Counted from the stretch's first letter, positions 1 through 10,941 are shown. The stretch: DNA of 64,000 nt from Pohlia nutans (GCA_022496805.1 CM040094.1:18437501-18501500), one strand, 5' to 3'. Made by a program: numbers and translations. Notes: generated by a model not told the origin, from the letters alone.

Positions 1-35
1 GCCTGTAACTACACAATTGGACACTGAATATTCGG

Positions 36-194
36 CTATTCCAATGCTTGATTTTCCGCGGCCGCAGTGGGTGCAAAAATGCTCCTGCCAACCGCGTACA
101 ACGCTTGCAAATCCATCGACAGGCACAGAAACAGGAGCGTGAGGACGGTGGAGAACGACTGCACGCCTGTCTCGAGCTTCATCACCATCGCCAT
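36..194 (-). CDS. possible small secreted or membrane peptide, or first exon of a gene running off the left edge
   Basis: An ATG at 194 (minus) opens a 52-codon frame ending in TAG at 36. The product has a basic/polar start, then a hydrophobic run (residues about 14-28, VLTLLFLCLS in the middle) like a signal peptide or signal anchor, then an Ala-rich tail. The stretch is GC-richer than the flanking DNA. A GT after codon 33 could serve as a splice donor, so this may be only a signal-peptide exon. No homologous family was recognised. The tandem array at 280-1260 lies directly upstream. Confidence 0.25.
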   Translation of the reverse strand: MAMVMKLETGVQSFSTVLTLLFLCLSMDLQALYAVGRSIFAPTAAAENQALE

Positions 195-279
195 CAACTC
201 TCAATGTACCTCAAATTTCAGGCGCCAAAACCTGGAGGTACACGTCCCGCTTCTCCCTCGTTCGGTCGCTGTAGATTGT

Positions 280-1260
280 CGCTTCTTTTTTCAATAAAAA
301 ATGACGATCTCTGTAGCTACAATAACTTAACCATAGAATATATATGGAGCAATGCAAGAAGAGAATCTCACTCAAACGACGTGAGAGCAATAAGCATGCA
401 TTTGATGCAAGGCCTTCAGCTTCTTGATTTTCTCCGTCTTTCTCGGCTAGATTAAATAATCTCTTATTTCAATAAAAGAAATGACGATCCCTGTAGCTAC
501 AGGAATCTGACCATAGAATATGGAGCAAGAAGAGAAGCTTACTCAAAAAACGTGAGCGCAATAAGTACGTATTTGATGCAGGGACTTCAGCTTCTTGATT
601 TTCTCCCTCTTTTACTGGTAGATTGTCTCTTCTTATTTCAATAAAAATGACGATCCCTGTAGCTACAGATATTTAACCATAGAAATTACGAGCAAGACGA
701 GGATATCACTCAAACAACGTGAGAGCAATAAGTATGTATTTGATGCAGGGCCTTCAACTTCTTGATTTTCTCCCTCTTTCACTGGTAGATTGTCTCGTCT
801 TATTTCAATAAAAAAATGACGATCCTTGTAGCTACAGATATTTAACCATAGAAATTACGAGCAAGACGAGGATAATTATCACTCAAACAACGTACGTGAG
901 AGCAATAAGCATGTATTTGATGCAGGACCTTCAGATTCTTGATTTTCTCCCTCTTTCACTGGTAGATTATATCCTCTTATTTCAATAAAAAAAATGACAA
1001 TCCCTGTAGCTACAGAAATTCGACTATAGAAATTACGAGCAAGGCGAGGAGATTACTCAAACGACGTGAGAGCAATGAGCATGAATTTGATGCATGTTCC
1101 AGATTCTTGTTTTTCTACCCTAGATTGTCGCCTCTATTTTGTAATAAAAAATGACCATCTCTGTAGCTACAGAAATCTGAACAATGAAATTTCAAGCAAG
1201 AATTAATGAGATTGATGGACGTGATCGAAGAGCAATAAGCTTGTATTTGATGCAGGTGAG
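280..1260. repeat. tandem array of six units of about 157-180 bp
   Basis: The motif ATGACGATC..TGTAGCTACAG recurs at about 301, 481, 647, 816, 994 and 1151. Each unit then carries ACCATAGAAATTACGAGCAAG, an ACGTGAGAGCAATAAG block, a TTTGATGCAGG block, CTTCTTGATTTTCTCCCTC and a TTTCAATAAAAA link into the next unit. The units differ by substitutions and small indels, so this is an ageing tandem repeat. It lies just upstream (minus strand) of the small ORF at 36-194. No coding potential was seen. Confidence 0.85.
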
Positions 1261-2035
1261 AATGCTCAACAATGAGAGCGGGAGCAATTTGTAAGATCAC
1301 CACTCACTAGTAAGATCACTATTCACTACTCACTAGTAACTTACTGCCGTCGAAGGTGGACCGTCGTTTGTTTCAAACGTGAACGTGCGCTATAACGCCA
1401 CGTCTGTTTTTTCAATTTTAGGGTACGTGGCGGACCGCCTAAATGTCCACGTCACCCTAAAACTAAAAGCATGTGCTCATTCATGAACGCCCTTTCTTAC
1501 TCCCTTGCGAGATGTAGACAGAATGTTGACTTGAGGCGTGGCGAATTCTAATCCAACTCAAATAGCCACCAACCCATTTTTGGTTCATGAATGTTTTCAA
1601 ATTTTCGTCACTCACAACATTACAATAGTAGAAAAGGTGGTCTTTGGGTATTATGCTTTAACACTATTCTTTGGTGTTCAAGTACAACTTTTCTACTAGT
1701 GCAGTTTTTAAAAAATAAATAAAAAAGGGGTCTAAAGTATAGATTTGTACTAGTGCAATTAAAAAGCATTTTTTGTATGATTTGTTTTTAGGGAAGTAGC
1801 TCAATGAGGTTGATTTATTTTGCAATAGTTGGATTTGATGTTATCAAAGTATGTACTTTAGAAGAATCATTGAAATAGATGTATGTCAAGTTATGAGTGC
1901 ATTGACATTTTAGCTCAAAAGTGGCATTGAGAAAATGAGTGCAATGATTTGAGTAATAGAAAAATTTCAAACAATTACTACTATTTAGGGTCATGGCATT
2001 TCAAATCCATTCCAACAAATTTCACTCAAAATTCA
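1261..2035. other. intergenic DNA, no gene seen
   Basis: AT-rich DNA with no supported exon. A short GC-richer patch at about 1340-1460 contains an imperfect inverted repeat (CACGT..ACGTGG type words). Otherwise nothing recognisable. Confidence 0.5.
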
Positions 2036-2583
2036 TTAACCCCTAAAAGCCCGAGGGGTATTGGACGAAACATAGATGTGTTATAATATGTGTCTTCCAT
2101 ATGTTTGATGAAGTTTGGTTCACTAGACAAAATGTAATGCATGATCTCTACAAATTATCTGTACGGTCAAAATTTCAAAAATAACTTTAGATCATTTTTT
2201 AATGAATTTAAAAGCATTAACATTTGAAAATTTGTATAAATTATAATTTTCAACTTTAGAGTCTGAAATTTAGTATGATTGATTAAAGTTGAGCTATCTA
2301 TTGTAAACTTCAAAAAGCAAAAGAAATGATGGAGGGATCATAATTACTTTTCCCAAATAGCAAATTTTATAACACTAAGACAATGTTGAGGTGATCTACT
2401 TTGAAAAATTCTCCCAGGTGGAGTTTAATTTGGATTGCTATAATTCAAATTGGGTTAGAAAGTAGACTTGATGTAGTATTTTTTTTAAATTGATCTTTTT
2501 GAAAAAATATATTTTTTGTTCCAAGCAACCCGTTAAATTCGGGCAGCGACTAGAAAATGGTCGTTTGAGCTCTTAGGGGTTAA
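2036..2583 (+). mobile_element. TTAA element, family A copy 1 (piggyBac-type MITE)
   Basis: TTAA at 2036-2039 and 2580-2583 bracket ends CCCCTAAAAGC and GCTCTTAGGGG, which are inverted repeats with one mismatch. The interior is AT-rich and non-coding. A CGAC..GGTCG hairpin lies just inside the right end. A second copy in opposite orientation is at 27318-27811 and a third, left-truncated, ends at 13883, so the boundaries are supported by comparison. TTAA duplication plus a CCC terminus is the piggyBac hallmark; assignment to that superfamily is inference without a transposase. Confidence 0.8.
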
Positions 2584-2671
2584 TACTTTGTTTGTGATCA
2601 AATTTTGAAGAAATTTGGAATTTTTAGGTTAAAATATTGGTGACAGCAAGGGCAGATCTAATTGTATCACT

Positions 2672-3205
2672 TTAAACCTTTAACGTCCCGATTCAACAGT
2701 GTTTTCAAAGATAAAAGATTTGTTATAAAATGTTTGATGAAAACCAAAATGGAGTTGATGTACAAAGCAAAGTTGTGAATGTCAATGTAAAGATCACATT
2801 TGTATGGTTGGGTTCATCATATTTTTCTATTAATTTATTTTGTAAGATTTTCTCTTGAAATTCAATTAAAAATAAAATATTAACACAATTTTTTTTTAAA
2901 TATTGTAATGAAATTGGAATAACATGATCTACGAGATGATATGGTTTCCTTTATTTGATTCTACATATTTTGAAAAATCATGTTTAAAGTCTCACTTTTT
3001 GTGAAACTTGACATAAACCAATTATGTTGTTTTAAAAAAAAATCACAATATCTTATTTTGAACATCCATACAGTACAAATGATAGTCAACTAGCACAAGA
3101 ACCAAGAGAAATTTGGATGGATGAAAAATTGTACAATGTAGTGTTGAGAAAGGTTGCAATCTATTTGTCGTTCATTATACGGGCGCATGCGCGTCAAAGG
3201 GTTAA
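2672..3205 (-). mobile_element. TTAA element, family B (reverse orientation)
   Basis: This copy starts with the family B right end (AACGTCCCGATTCAACAGTG) and finishes with its left end (GCGCGTCAAAGGG then TTAA at 3202-3205). The interior matches family B in reverse: TTTATAACAAATC, the ACATTTACAACTTTGC block, the CTTGCAAGGTTTTC block and the GTACAAATGGTAGTCAACTA block. It is non-coding. Confidence 0.75.
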
Positions 3206-4282
3206 TCTAAAATTCAAACTCTACATCTATTCTTTATTCATGTTGAAGATTTAGATTGAGGATTTATCAGAAAAAATATAAATAAATAATTGTTATTATT
3301 TTTAAAAACAAAAAGAAAAGAAAAAATCATCTTTTTTTAAAATCATTACGTAGAAGGTACAAGATGAAAAGAAAAACCAAAATGTTAATAAATGTAACAT
3401 GGAATTGAAATATGTCAATCCCAACATAACATTCAGTATCCTTCATTGGCTTTGCTTTGCTTTTGAAGAAAATGTGCAGCATTTTCTACATTATCATCCA
3501 AGATCAATCAGTAGCTACCCATTTTTTCTCACAAAGGGAGGTTTTGGAAAACTAGAAGGAAAGGTATCATCCATGGTCTTTGCTGACACATCCCACATGT
3601 CCCTCACTTTTAAAGAGAGCAACGTTATAAATAATAATACTTTAACTCAAAAATGGTATGGTGTATGGCTAACCAGTAGAAAATGGGCGACCATAATAAA
3701 AATATTCCTTGAACACTGAGCGACTTCTTTTGTCCCTCCATTGACAATGGTTTTTACCTTCCTTCCCACCCTCCCCACTCTCTGAAAAATGAAAAATAAA
3801 GGATTGCACTTAATACACTACATGGATGAAAATCACATGATGCACTACAAATCACTAAATGGATGAGAAAGTAGAGTAAGTGAACGCTCACTGAATGTTA
3901 TGAATGGTGAAAATGTTGCAACAAGCCATTACATCCTATGAACCTTTTTTCACTTTTTTATTTTTTGAAAATTATGAGAATTGAGTGGAGAATCAAATTT
4001 CATGGCTTGAAAGTTTTTTTGACTACCTACAGATTGAAACTCTCCACAGATTTCTTCATATTTCTTGCATCATTAATAATTATAAAATGAATGAATGTGT
4101 TCTTTGTATGTATAGACCTATTCAACATCCATTCCGTGGCAGAAATTTCATGGAGAGCATACGTTCACCACCCTACATTTTCTAATTGATAGTTTACAAA
4201 AATTATCATTAAATCATCAACAATGTAGAAAATCTTCAATGTTTGCAAGAATTTTTTCCTTCCCATTTTGACGTGAACTAAT
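3206..4282. other. intergenic DNA, no gene seen
   Basis: AT-rich sequence. A 106-codon frame at 3399-3719 shows no recognisable domain or codon bias and is not called. Nothing else is evident. Confidence 0.5.
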
Positions 4283-4752
4283 TTAACCCTTTGACGCGCC
4301 AGTGTCCATATTCTAGAAGCTGGATGATTTCCAACGCGTCCCTTCACCACATGCGGTGACGTTTTTCATCCATCCAAAATTTTCTTAATTCTTGTATTAG
4401 TTGACTACTATTTGTACGGTACAGATCTTCTGAATAAGATATTGAGAATTTTTGAAAAATAGCAAAAGTGGTTTAGGGTCAAGTTTTGTAGTGCATGCTA
4501 TTCCAATTTCATTACAATATTTAAAATAATAATAATGTTAATTTTGGATTTTTAATTGAATTTTAAGAGAAAACCTTGCAAAATTAATTTAAAAATATCA
4601 ATATAAAATATGATGAATCCAACCGTACAGATGTTATCTTCACATTGACATTTATAACTTTGCTTTGTACATCCACTCCATTTTAATTTTTTATCAAACT
4701 TTTTATAACGAATCTTTGAAAACAGTGTTGAATTGGGACGTTAATGGGTTAA
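4283..4752 (+). mobile_element. TTAA element, family B copy
   Basis: TTAACCCTTTGACGCGCC at the left and GGGACGTTAATGGGTTAA at the right bracket the usual family B interior. The middle has a deletion compared with the longest copies (about 470 bp against 549 bp at 26066-26614). Non-coding. Confidence 0.8.
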
Positions 4753-5079
4753 AGCTTTGCACAAAAAGCATGAAACATCAAGTAAGAAAGATGATTGCAT
4801 TGTTCAAGAGTAAATAAAAGCAATCTTTTTTAACATACATAGGCCCTGTCCACACCAAACAAGTGAGAAGAAGTAGCTAAAAAAAATTTAAAAGTTGTTA
4901 ATTTAAAATGTGCTTGCAGCTGCGAGTAAAAGCAATTAGCTAACATTTTTTTAGTTAACTTATATTTGCATTTACTAGTTAAAAGCAATTAACCAATTCA
5001 TTGAGTAATGAGAGTTAGCTAGAATGTCTCGTGCATGAAGGTATTGGAGAGAATGAAAAGCAGAACTGGTTAGGATAAA
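4753..5079. other. intergenic spacer, no gene seen
   Basis: AT-rich sequence with several short TTAACTA-like words and no exon signals. Nothing recognisable. Confidence 0.4.
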
Positions 5080-5255
5080 TTAACCCTTTGAGGTGCCTGC
5101 GTCCACGCTGAACAAATTCAAATTGTTTGAATTCCATTCAAATTGAACAGTTTTCATCCACCAAAATTTCTCATGGTTCTTGTACAAGTTGACTATTTTT
5201 TGTACAGTTTGGATCTTCAAATTAGGTTATTATGATTTTTGGAAAAAGAACAATA

Positions 5256-5551
5256 CTAAGATCGAGGCACCTAAAACCGACCAAGTACCCAAAACCAACC
5301 ACCCTAGATTCTTGCCTAATTTCTAGATTTTCAATGGGAAGATGTACCTCATTTGTACATTAGAGCATGTGATCGGTTTTAGGTAAACCTATGACTTTCA
5401 CTTTGAAAATTTGTACTTATTCAAATAATTATAAAAAAAATTAATTAAATATGAAAACTTCTTAATTTCTTATTACTAAAAGAGGAAAATACTCAAAATA
5501 TCGATTTATCTATCCCATGTATAGTGAATGTCTTAGGTGCCTCGACCTTAG
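5256..5551. mobile_element. 296-bp MITE nested in a family B element
   Basis: Ends CTAAGATCGAGGCACCTAA and TTAGGTGCCTCGACCTTAG are inverted repeats with one mismatch. They interrupt family B between ..AAACAATA and TTTGTGTCAAG. The interior has no coding potential. The target duplication is unclear (possibly TA or three bases), so the superfamily is left open. Confidence 0.7.
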
Positions 5552-5657
5552 TTTGTGTCAAGTTTCATTCTTAGTTCAAAAGTGAGACCTTGACGATGAT
5601 TTTCCAAAATAAGTAGAATCAAATAATGGAAACCATACCATCTCGTAGTGCATGTTA

Positions 5658-6021
5658 AACACGCAATTCGCTATTTATGCACTTGGTCAAGTGCGCTCAT
5701 TTCATAAACATATTTGACTTTTAAAAAAACCGGTGAAAAAGTTCTCTAAAAAACATCAATGTTGTCTTTTTACAATCACTTAAATTGTAAATAAATAATT
5801 ATTTTAATTATTTTTTATTCTTATCTTTATCTTTTCTTTTATCTTTTCTTTCATCTTTTATTTTTTAACTTGATTTCTTTCTTGTCTTCTTTCTTGTCTC
5901 CCTCTTGTCTTTCTTTTGTCTTTCTTCTTGTCTTCCTTGTTGTCTTCCTTGTCTTTTTTTCTTCTACTTTTTCTTCAGTTGTGGCCGCTGAACCCAAAAA
6001 AAAAAAAAAAAAAAAAAAAAC

Positions 6022-6073
<52 letters not shown>

Positions 6074-6981
6074 GGGTTGGCTATAAGGTGCTGCTGAACC
6101 CTAAATGGCAGCCGCCAAAAAAAAAAAAAAAAAAAAAAATTCTTCTTTTGGTTGGCCGCGGGGTGCTGCTAAACCCTAAATGGCGGCCGGCCGAACCAAA
6201 AAAAAAAAGTTTTTTTTTTTGACTTTTTTCAAAATGAACGTAGAGAGGGAGATGAAGATGGAAAGAGAGATGTAGAGGGAGATGAAGATGTAGAGGGAGA
6301 TGGGAGGGTCTTTGGGTGCGCGGGCCCAAAGCCTAAAAATAGTAAATTTTGAAAAAAGTCAAAAAAAAAACTTTTTTTTTTTTTTTTTTTTTTTTGGTTT
6401 GGGCGGCCGCCATTTAGGGTTTAGCAGCACCCCACAGCCAACCAAAAGAAGAATTTTTTATTTTTATTTTTATTTTTTATTTTTTTTGGCGGCTGCCATT
6501 TAGGGTTCAGCAGCACCTTATAGCCAACCCGAAAAAGAAAAAAAAAAAGAAAAAAAAAAACAGTTTTTTTGTTTTTTTTTTTTGATTTTTTTTTTTTGGG
6601 TTTGCTCCCATTGTTTCGGGTTCAGCAGCCACAACTGAAGAAAAAGTAGAAGAAAAAAAAACAAGGAAGACAAAAAGGAAGACAAGAAGAAAGACAAAAG
6701 AAAGACAAGAGGGAGACAAGAAAGAAGAAAGACAAGAGGGAGACAAGAAAGAAGACAAGAAAGAAATCAAGTTGAAAAAGAAAAGATGAAAGAAAAGATA
6801 AAAGAAAAGATAAAGATAAGAATAAAAAATAATTAAAATAATTATTTGTTTACAATGTAAGGGATTGAAGAAAGACAATAATTGTTGTTTTTAAAAAAAA
6901 AAGTTAGACCAAAAAAATTATGCGCCCGAGAACCAAATGCATGATTATATGGCCAAGTGCGTAAATAGCGAATTGTGTGTT
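5658..6981. mobile_element. 1.3-kb foldback (long inverted-repeat) element
   Basis: The element starts AACACGCAATTCGCTATTTA and ends with the near-exact inverse. The 7-bp sequence CATGTTA is duplicated on both sides (5651-5657 and 6982-6988) inside family B. Almost the whole length is a palindrome: TTATCTTTATC and CTTGTC-rich arms, poly-A/poly-T tracts, and a GGTTGGCTATAAGGTGCTGC block are mirrored around a centre at about 6240-6340. The frames in it are low-complexity artefacts. A second copy of its left end starts at about 63800. A 7-8 bp duplication would fit hAT-like or foldback elements; the superfamily is not established. Confidence 0.85.
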
Positions 6982-7229
6982 CATGTTATTCCAATTTTAA
7001 TACAATTTTTTTAATAAAAATTCCGTTAATTCATGATTTGTAATTGAATTTCAAGAGGAAACCTTGCAAAATTAATAAAAAAATATTTTAAAAAATCATG
7101 ATAAATCCAACTGTACACATGTGATCCTCACATTGACATTTACAACTTTGCTTTGTACATCAACTCCATTTTTTGATTTTCATCAAACATTTTATAACAA
7201 GTCTTTGAAAACAGTGATGAACTCGGACG

Positions 7230-7457
7230 TTAACCCTTTGAGGCGCCTGCGTCCAGATTCTCGACGCTGGATGAATCTGAACGCGTCCCTTCACCACGCA
7301 CAGGGATGTTTTTCATTCATTCAATTTTTTAAAAATTCTTGTGCTAGTTGATTACCATTTGTACGGTACGGATCTTCAAGATAAGATATTGAGAGTTTTT
7401 GAAAAATAGCAAAAGTGGTTTATGTCAAGTTTCATTCTTAGTTCAAAAAGTGAGACC
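7230..7457 (+). mobile_element. left part of a further family B element, broken by a TTAA insertion
   Basis: This begins TTAACCCTTTGAGGCGCC at the TTAA shared with the preceding element and keeps the GCGTCCAGATTCTCGACGC subterminal hairpin. At GTGAGACC it is cut by a new TTAACCCCTAAATGAC terminus at 7458. In other copies the same point reads GACCTTAAATATGATTTT, so the target was the TTAA in family B itself. The right part was not found in this chain. Confidence 0.7.
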
Positions 7458-7647
7458 TTAACCCCTAAATGACAGAGGGGGTAAGGGCAAAACCTAAATG
7501 TACTAGGGCTTCGCTGCTCTTCGCATTACCAGTGACGATTGATATCTTATGATACATTGATACATATATAGGAAGAAATTGGTATACATGATATTATATA
7601 ATACATTCAATAGTGGTATGTATATGTTTGTGTTATAAAAATATACA

Positions 7648-8190
7648 TAATTCCGTCAACGAGGAACTCGGAGAGGGTTTTACCCTAGAAAAATATGAAG
7701 GAAAATCGTCAGCGTCGTCGTCGTCGTCGTCGTGACCGTCGTCATCTTCTTGCCCTTTGATATTATTGGTCCTATTTGGTTGTGAAAAGAAGGAAGAGAT
7801 CGAGGTTGGAGTTGGAAACTTGAAAGGTTGTTTGAAAGGTTATATAAATGGCTATTCAAAAGGTTATTGCAAAAGTTATTTCAAATAATATTTAAAAATC
7901 AATTGATATATTTTAAAAATAAAAGCAAAGATCAACTTCATTCATTTTTTGTGTAATTTTTATTTTACTTCATTTTTATATATATGAACAACTTTCAATT
8001 CATTTCTTACTTGTTAGTTTTGAGTTTTTTTAAATCTTTTTCACAAAGTGGTCTTCAAGCAATTTTCAAATTTACACACTACAAACCATCATTCAAAAAA
8101 CGAGTAACTTTGTTTTTAACTTTACTTTAATCCCGTCGACGAGGTACTCGGAGAGGGTTTTTACCCAAGAAAATTACAAAGGAAATTGGA
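7648..8190. repeat. pair of direct repeats of about 60 bp, 480 bp apart
   Basis: Blocks at about 7648-7706 and 8130-8188 share (A/T)CCCGTCGACGAGG, ACTCGGAGAGGGTTTT and ACCC..GAAAAT with few mismatches. They could be remnants of short terminal repeats of an element or a transposon-end duplication. The sequence does not decide between these. Confidence 0.5.
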
Positions 8191-8569
8191 AGGCGTAGGC
8201 GTCGGCGTGGTCATCGTCGTTAGCATGGCTCACGACTTCCTAAATATACATATAAATATAGATTTATTTATTTACTTCCTAAAGGTGAGCAATTCAAGAG
8301 TGTAACTCATCCTCCAAACTTCTCTGGCGAGTGCCGCAATAGACACTTCATTGTAAAATATTTTAATTTATATTCAAATTAAAAAATATGGAGTTTGTAC
8401 CACAAGGCATGATAGATTATGATTTTCGTCGATCGTTGTGCGTAGCATCGCGTAGCCCTAGTTTTATTATATGTAGATAGGTATACTTTTTATTTAAAGA
8501 TGGTTTATATGTATTGTACAAGTAATATTAATATATATTAATCCATTGTATTTTGTTTTGGAAATGGTA

Positions 8570-8761
8570 TTATTTTGATTGTGTGATGCAGTCTCTTAGA
8601 TGTTGTCTCATATCAAAAATATTATATATTGATGTTTCAAGATTTATTTTAGAAATATTATATATTGATGTTTTAGGATTTATTTTATATGCAATGTCAG
8701 TTGCATGTGCTAATGCAAACACTCCACATGATGAATTGTCTGGTTGTTGCAAATCGTTTGC
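8570..8761 (-). pseudogene. Ulp1-like cysteine peptidase C-terminal fragment
   Basis: The minus frame contains LQQPDNSSCGVFALAHATD, which fits the C48 (Ulp1/SENP) signature with the catalytic Gln and, six residues on, the nucleophilic Cys in a CGVF motif, followed by a DMRQHLRDC ending typical of this fold. The His and Asp of the triad lie upstream in the family and are absent, so the remnant is inactive. Between CGVF and MRQHL a 36-bp direct duplication repeats a KIN..TSIYNI segment. Ulp1-like domains are common passengers or components of plant Mutator-like and other DNA transposons, and the surroundings are transposon debris. A family B element starts immediately on the right. Confidence 0.6.
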
Positions 8762-8779
8762 ATAGATTGCTATATTCTC

Positions 8780-9472
8780 ATCCAAATTGAACATTTTTCA
8801 TCCACCAAAATTTCTCTTGGTTCTTGAGCAGATTGATTATGCTTTGTTCAATTTGGATCTTCAAAATAGGTTATTGATATGATTTTTAGAAAAACAACAA
8901 ACTTGGTTTATGTCAAGTTTCATTCTCAGTCCAAAAAGTGGGACCTTAAATGTGATTTTCCAAAATAAATAGAATCAAATAATAAAAACCATACCATTTC
9001 ATCGTGCATATTATTCCAATTTCATTATCATATTTTTAAATATTTTTGTGCTGGTATGGGATCTTAAATTGAATTTCAAGAAAAAACCTTGCAAAATTTA
9101 TTTAAAATATTAAATAATATAGAATTAGTCCAATCATACAAATGTGATCTTCACATTAACCCCTAAACGTCCCAACATCTTTTTTGATGGGGAGCTATTG
9201 ATAATATTGGAGAGTCCTCCAACTATAAGTATGTCAAATTTGTTGGGTAGATTTTATGCTTGCAATGGTTTTCTCATGTACACCTCATGTACATCTAAGC
9301 CATGCTAATATCTACTTTTGAAGCTAGAATCTACTTTTGTTCAAAGGGTTGGTACGTTTAGGAGTTAACCTTTACAACTTTGCTTTGACCATCAACCCCA
9401 TTTTTAGATTTCATCAAACATTTTATAACACTTCTTTGAAAACAATGTTGAATGGGGACGTTAAACGATTAA
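8780..9472 (+). mobile_element. family B element, left end missing, interrupted by a family D element
   Basis: Family B sequence runs from about 8780 to GGGGACGTTAAACGATTAA at 9472. It is split at a TTAA by a complete 213-bp family D element (9156-9368). The left terminus is not recognisable, and the Ulp1 remnant lies directly beside it. Confidence 0.7.
9156..9368 (+). mobile_element. TTAA element, family D copy 1, nested in family B
   Basis: TTAA flanks both sides, with ends CCCCTAAACGTCCCA and GGTACGTTTAGGAG that pair over 11 positions with one mismatch. CATC-TTTTTT-GATG forms a small hairpin just inside the left end. The flanks rejoin to family B, so the insertion is defined to the base. 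A longer copy is at 54349-54678. Confidence 0.85.
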
Positions 9473-9556
9473 TACTTGATTTCCAACAAAGTCACGACAC
9501 TGGCCTTGTGCTTGCAATTTTCAAGTCTCATAAAAGTACCAAGCAAGATTAGATTC

Positions 9557-9730
9557 CTACAGAAGTGCGACCTTAATGAAGTCTGCAGGTAATCTTGCTA
9601 GGTCACTTTTAGTGAAGTAGAGACATCGATTCTCTGCATTCATGTTCTGCTGAAATTTGATGCATAGCTCGACAATGGTGGTCTTCAAAAACTCAGCCTT
9701 CTTTCTTATGTTTGCAGATAGATTAAACCC
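9557..9730 (-). pseudogene. thimet oligopeptidase-like (M3 metallopeptidase) exon fragment
   Basis: A 57-codon minus frame resembles an internal segment of M3 peptidases of the thimet oligopeptidase/neurolysin type: a helix with KKAEFLKTTIVELC, then FQQNMNAENRCLYFT, then DLARLPADFIK, which follows the family pattern of NLNE...L.F...EL..LP.DFI. That segment lies in the N-terminal region, well before the HEXXH zinc site, which is not present here. The frame ends at TAG, and a donor-like AAG|GTCGCA precedes the stop. No other exon was found on either side. It is best read as an isolated exon or relic. Confidence 0.5.
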
Positions 9731-10941
9731 CATATCTCATAGTCTCTGACCTACAACAAGTGATCATCTCCACCAATAAACATCCAAATTGCACTATCGT
9801 AAACATGCCATTTACCACTGACAACCACTGACCGTGCACCTTACCAAGGATTACAGCTACGTCGGTTGGAGTCACTTCTCGACTGGCTCTTCTTCAGGTA
9901 AAAAAAGGAGAAGGCAGCAGAACTGAAGAAGGAAATAAAAAAAAAGAATGCTCAAAATAAAGTTTAGGAACAACAAGAGATGAGGTTCAAAAACCAACAG
10001 TGTCCAATAGTGCGTATGCCAAAAAAAGAGCTTCTTTTGTAACATCTTTAGCGAAAGTTGAATGAGAATGCAAAGTTTGTAGTTGTTATGCACGGTTAGT
10101 AGGTAAGGTGGTTAAAATCTAATGTCCAATACAATTGTACAAATAACTATGAAAAGGTCATGTCTTTTTAATAGAAATCTTCATTTTATTTTTCTACACT
10201 AATATTAACTGAGTCCCTAATTGAATTCAAATATCAAAATTGAAAAACTATGATACCCACATCATAAAAAACAAAGCCAAAGTCAAATGTGCACGGTTAC
10301 GATATAATGTGCCTGCTTACGATATACATGAATGTGTCACTTGAATGTGGACCTGTACTATGAACTCGCCTTTCAGTTTCCATGCCACAGCAGCTAATTC
10401 ACAACCACCACCCCAATAACGAAATCATCTCAAACCCTAAATCGGCACTGCCAATGCAAATTAGTCGACAATCACGGACCTTCTAACTAGATGTGTAATA
10501 ATTGGATGTGTAATTTAATGTGAAATTCTAAGAGTACTGCATCACTCTAATAATGATCACAGAATCTCACAGATCACTAGGAAAGGAATTAGGACAAACC
10601 TACATGCATATGAAATCTCAGTGTAGAGAACTTTGGTGTGTTTATGAAAACCGAAGGTCAATAAAATCAAGGCATTTTCATTAGACGATAGGCAAAATGA
10701 CTTCTTTCGTATAAACTAATGAATGAAAATTCAACAATCACGGGTCTAATTGAATGTGTAAAATGTGAAACTCTAGAAATACATCACTCCAATAATGGTC
10801 ACAAAATCTCAGAGGTCACGGAAAGGAATTAGGTCAAACCTACATGCATATGAAATCTACAATATAAACTAGTTCTGTGTTCAAATGAAAATTCCATGAT
10901 CACGGGTCTTAAGTCTTGATCAGCCATGATCAAGTATAGTA
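9731..10941. other. intergenic DNA with an internal duplication, no gene seen
   Basis: AT-rich and without a supported exon. Two related segments at about 10490-10640 and 10740-10870 share GTGAAA(T)TCTA, ATCACTC(T/C)AATAATG, a CACAGAATCTCA-like word and AGGTCAAACCTACATGCATA, so a block of about 150 bp was duplicated. Confidence 0.5.

Larger units (their letters stand above)
5080..7233 (+). mobile_element. TTAA element, family B copy carrying two nested insertions
   Basis: The left end TTAACCCTTTGAGGTGCC is at 5080 and the right end CTCGGACGTTAA is at 7230-7233. Family B sequence is interrupted twice: by a 296-bp inverted-repeat element (5256-5551) and by a 1.32-kb foldback element (5658-6981). 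Removing both restores a normal-length family B element. The right TTAA is shared with the next family B copy. Confidence 0.75.
7458..8779. mobile_element. composite transposon debris beginning with a TTAA terminus
   Basis: TTAACCCCTAAATGACAGAG at 7458 looks like one terminus of a TTAA element, but no matching right end was found. Inside are a GTC microsatellite (7706-7733), two direct copies of a block reading ACGAGG(A/T)ACTCGGAGAGGG at about 7655 and 8137, and an Ulp1-like peptidase remnant near the right. Boundaries between these pieces are uncertain. Confidence 0.45.

Noticed and set aside
5870..6878. Several frames with Lys, Phe or Leu-Ser-Phe runs
   Set aside because: Low-complexity translation of homopolymers and polypyrimidine tracts in the foldback element.
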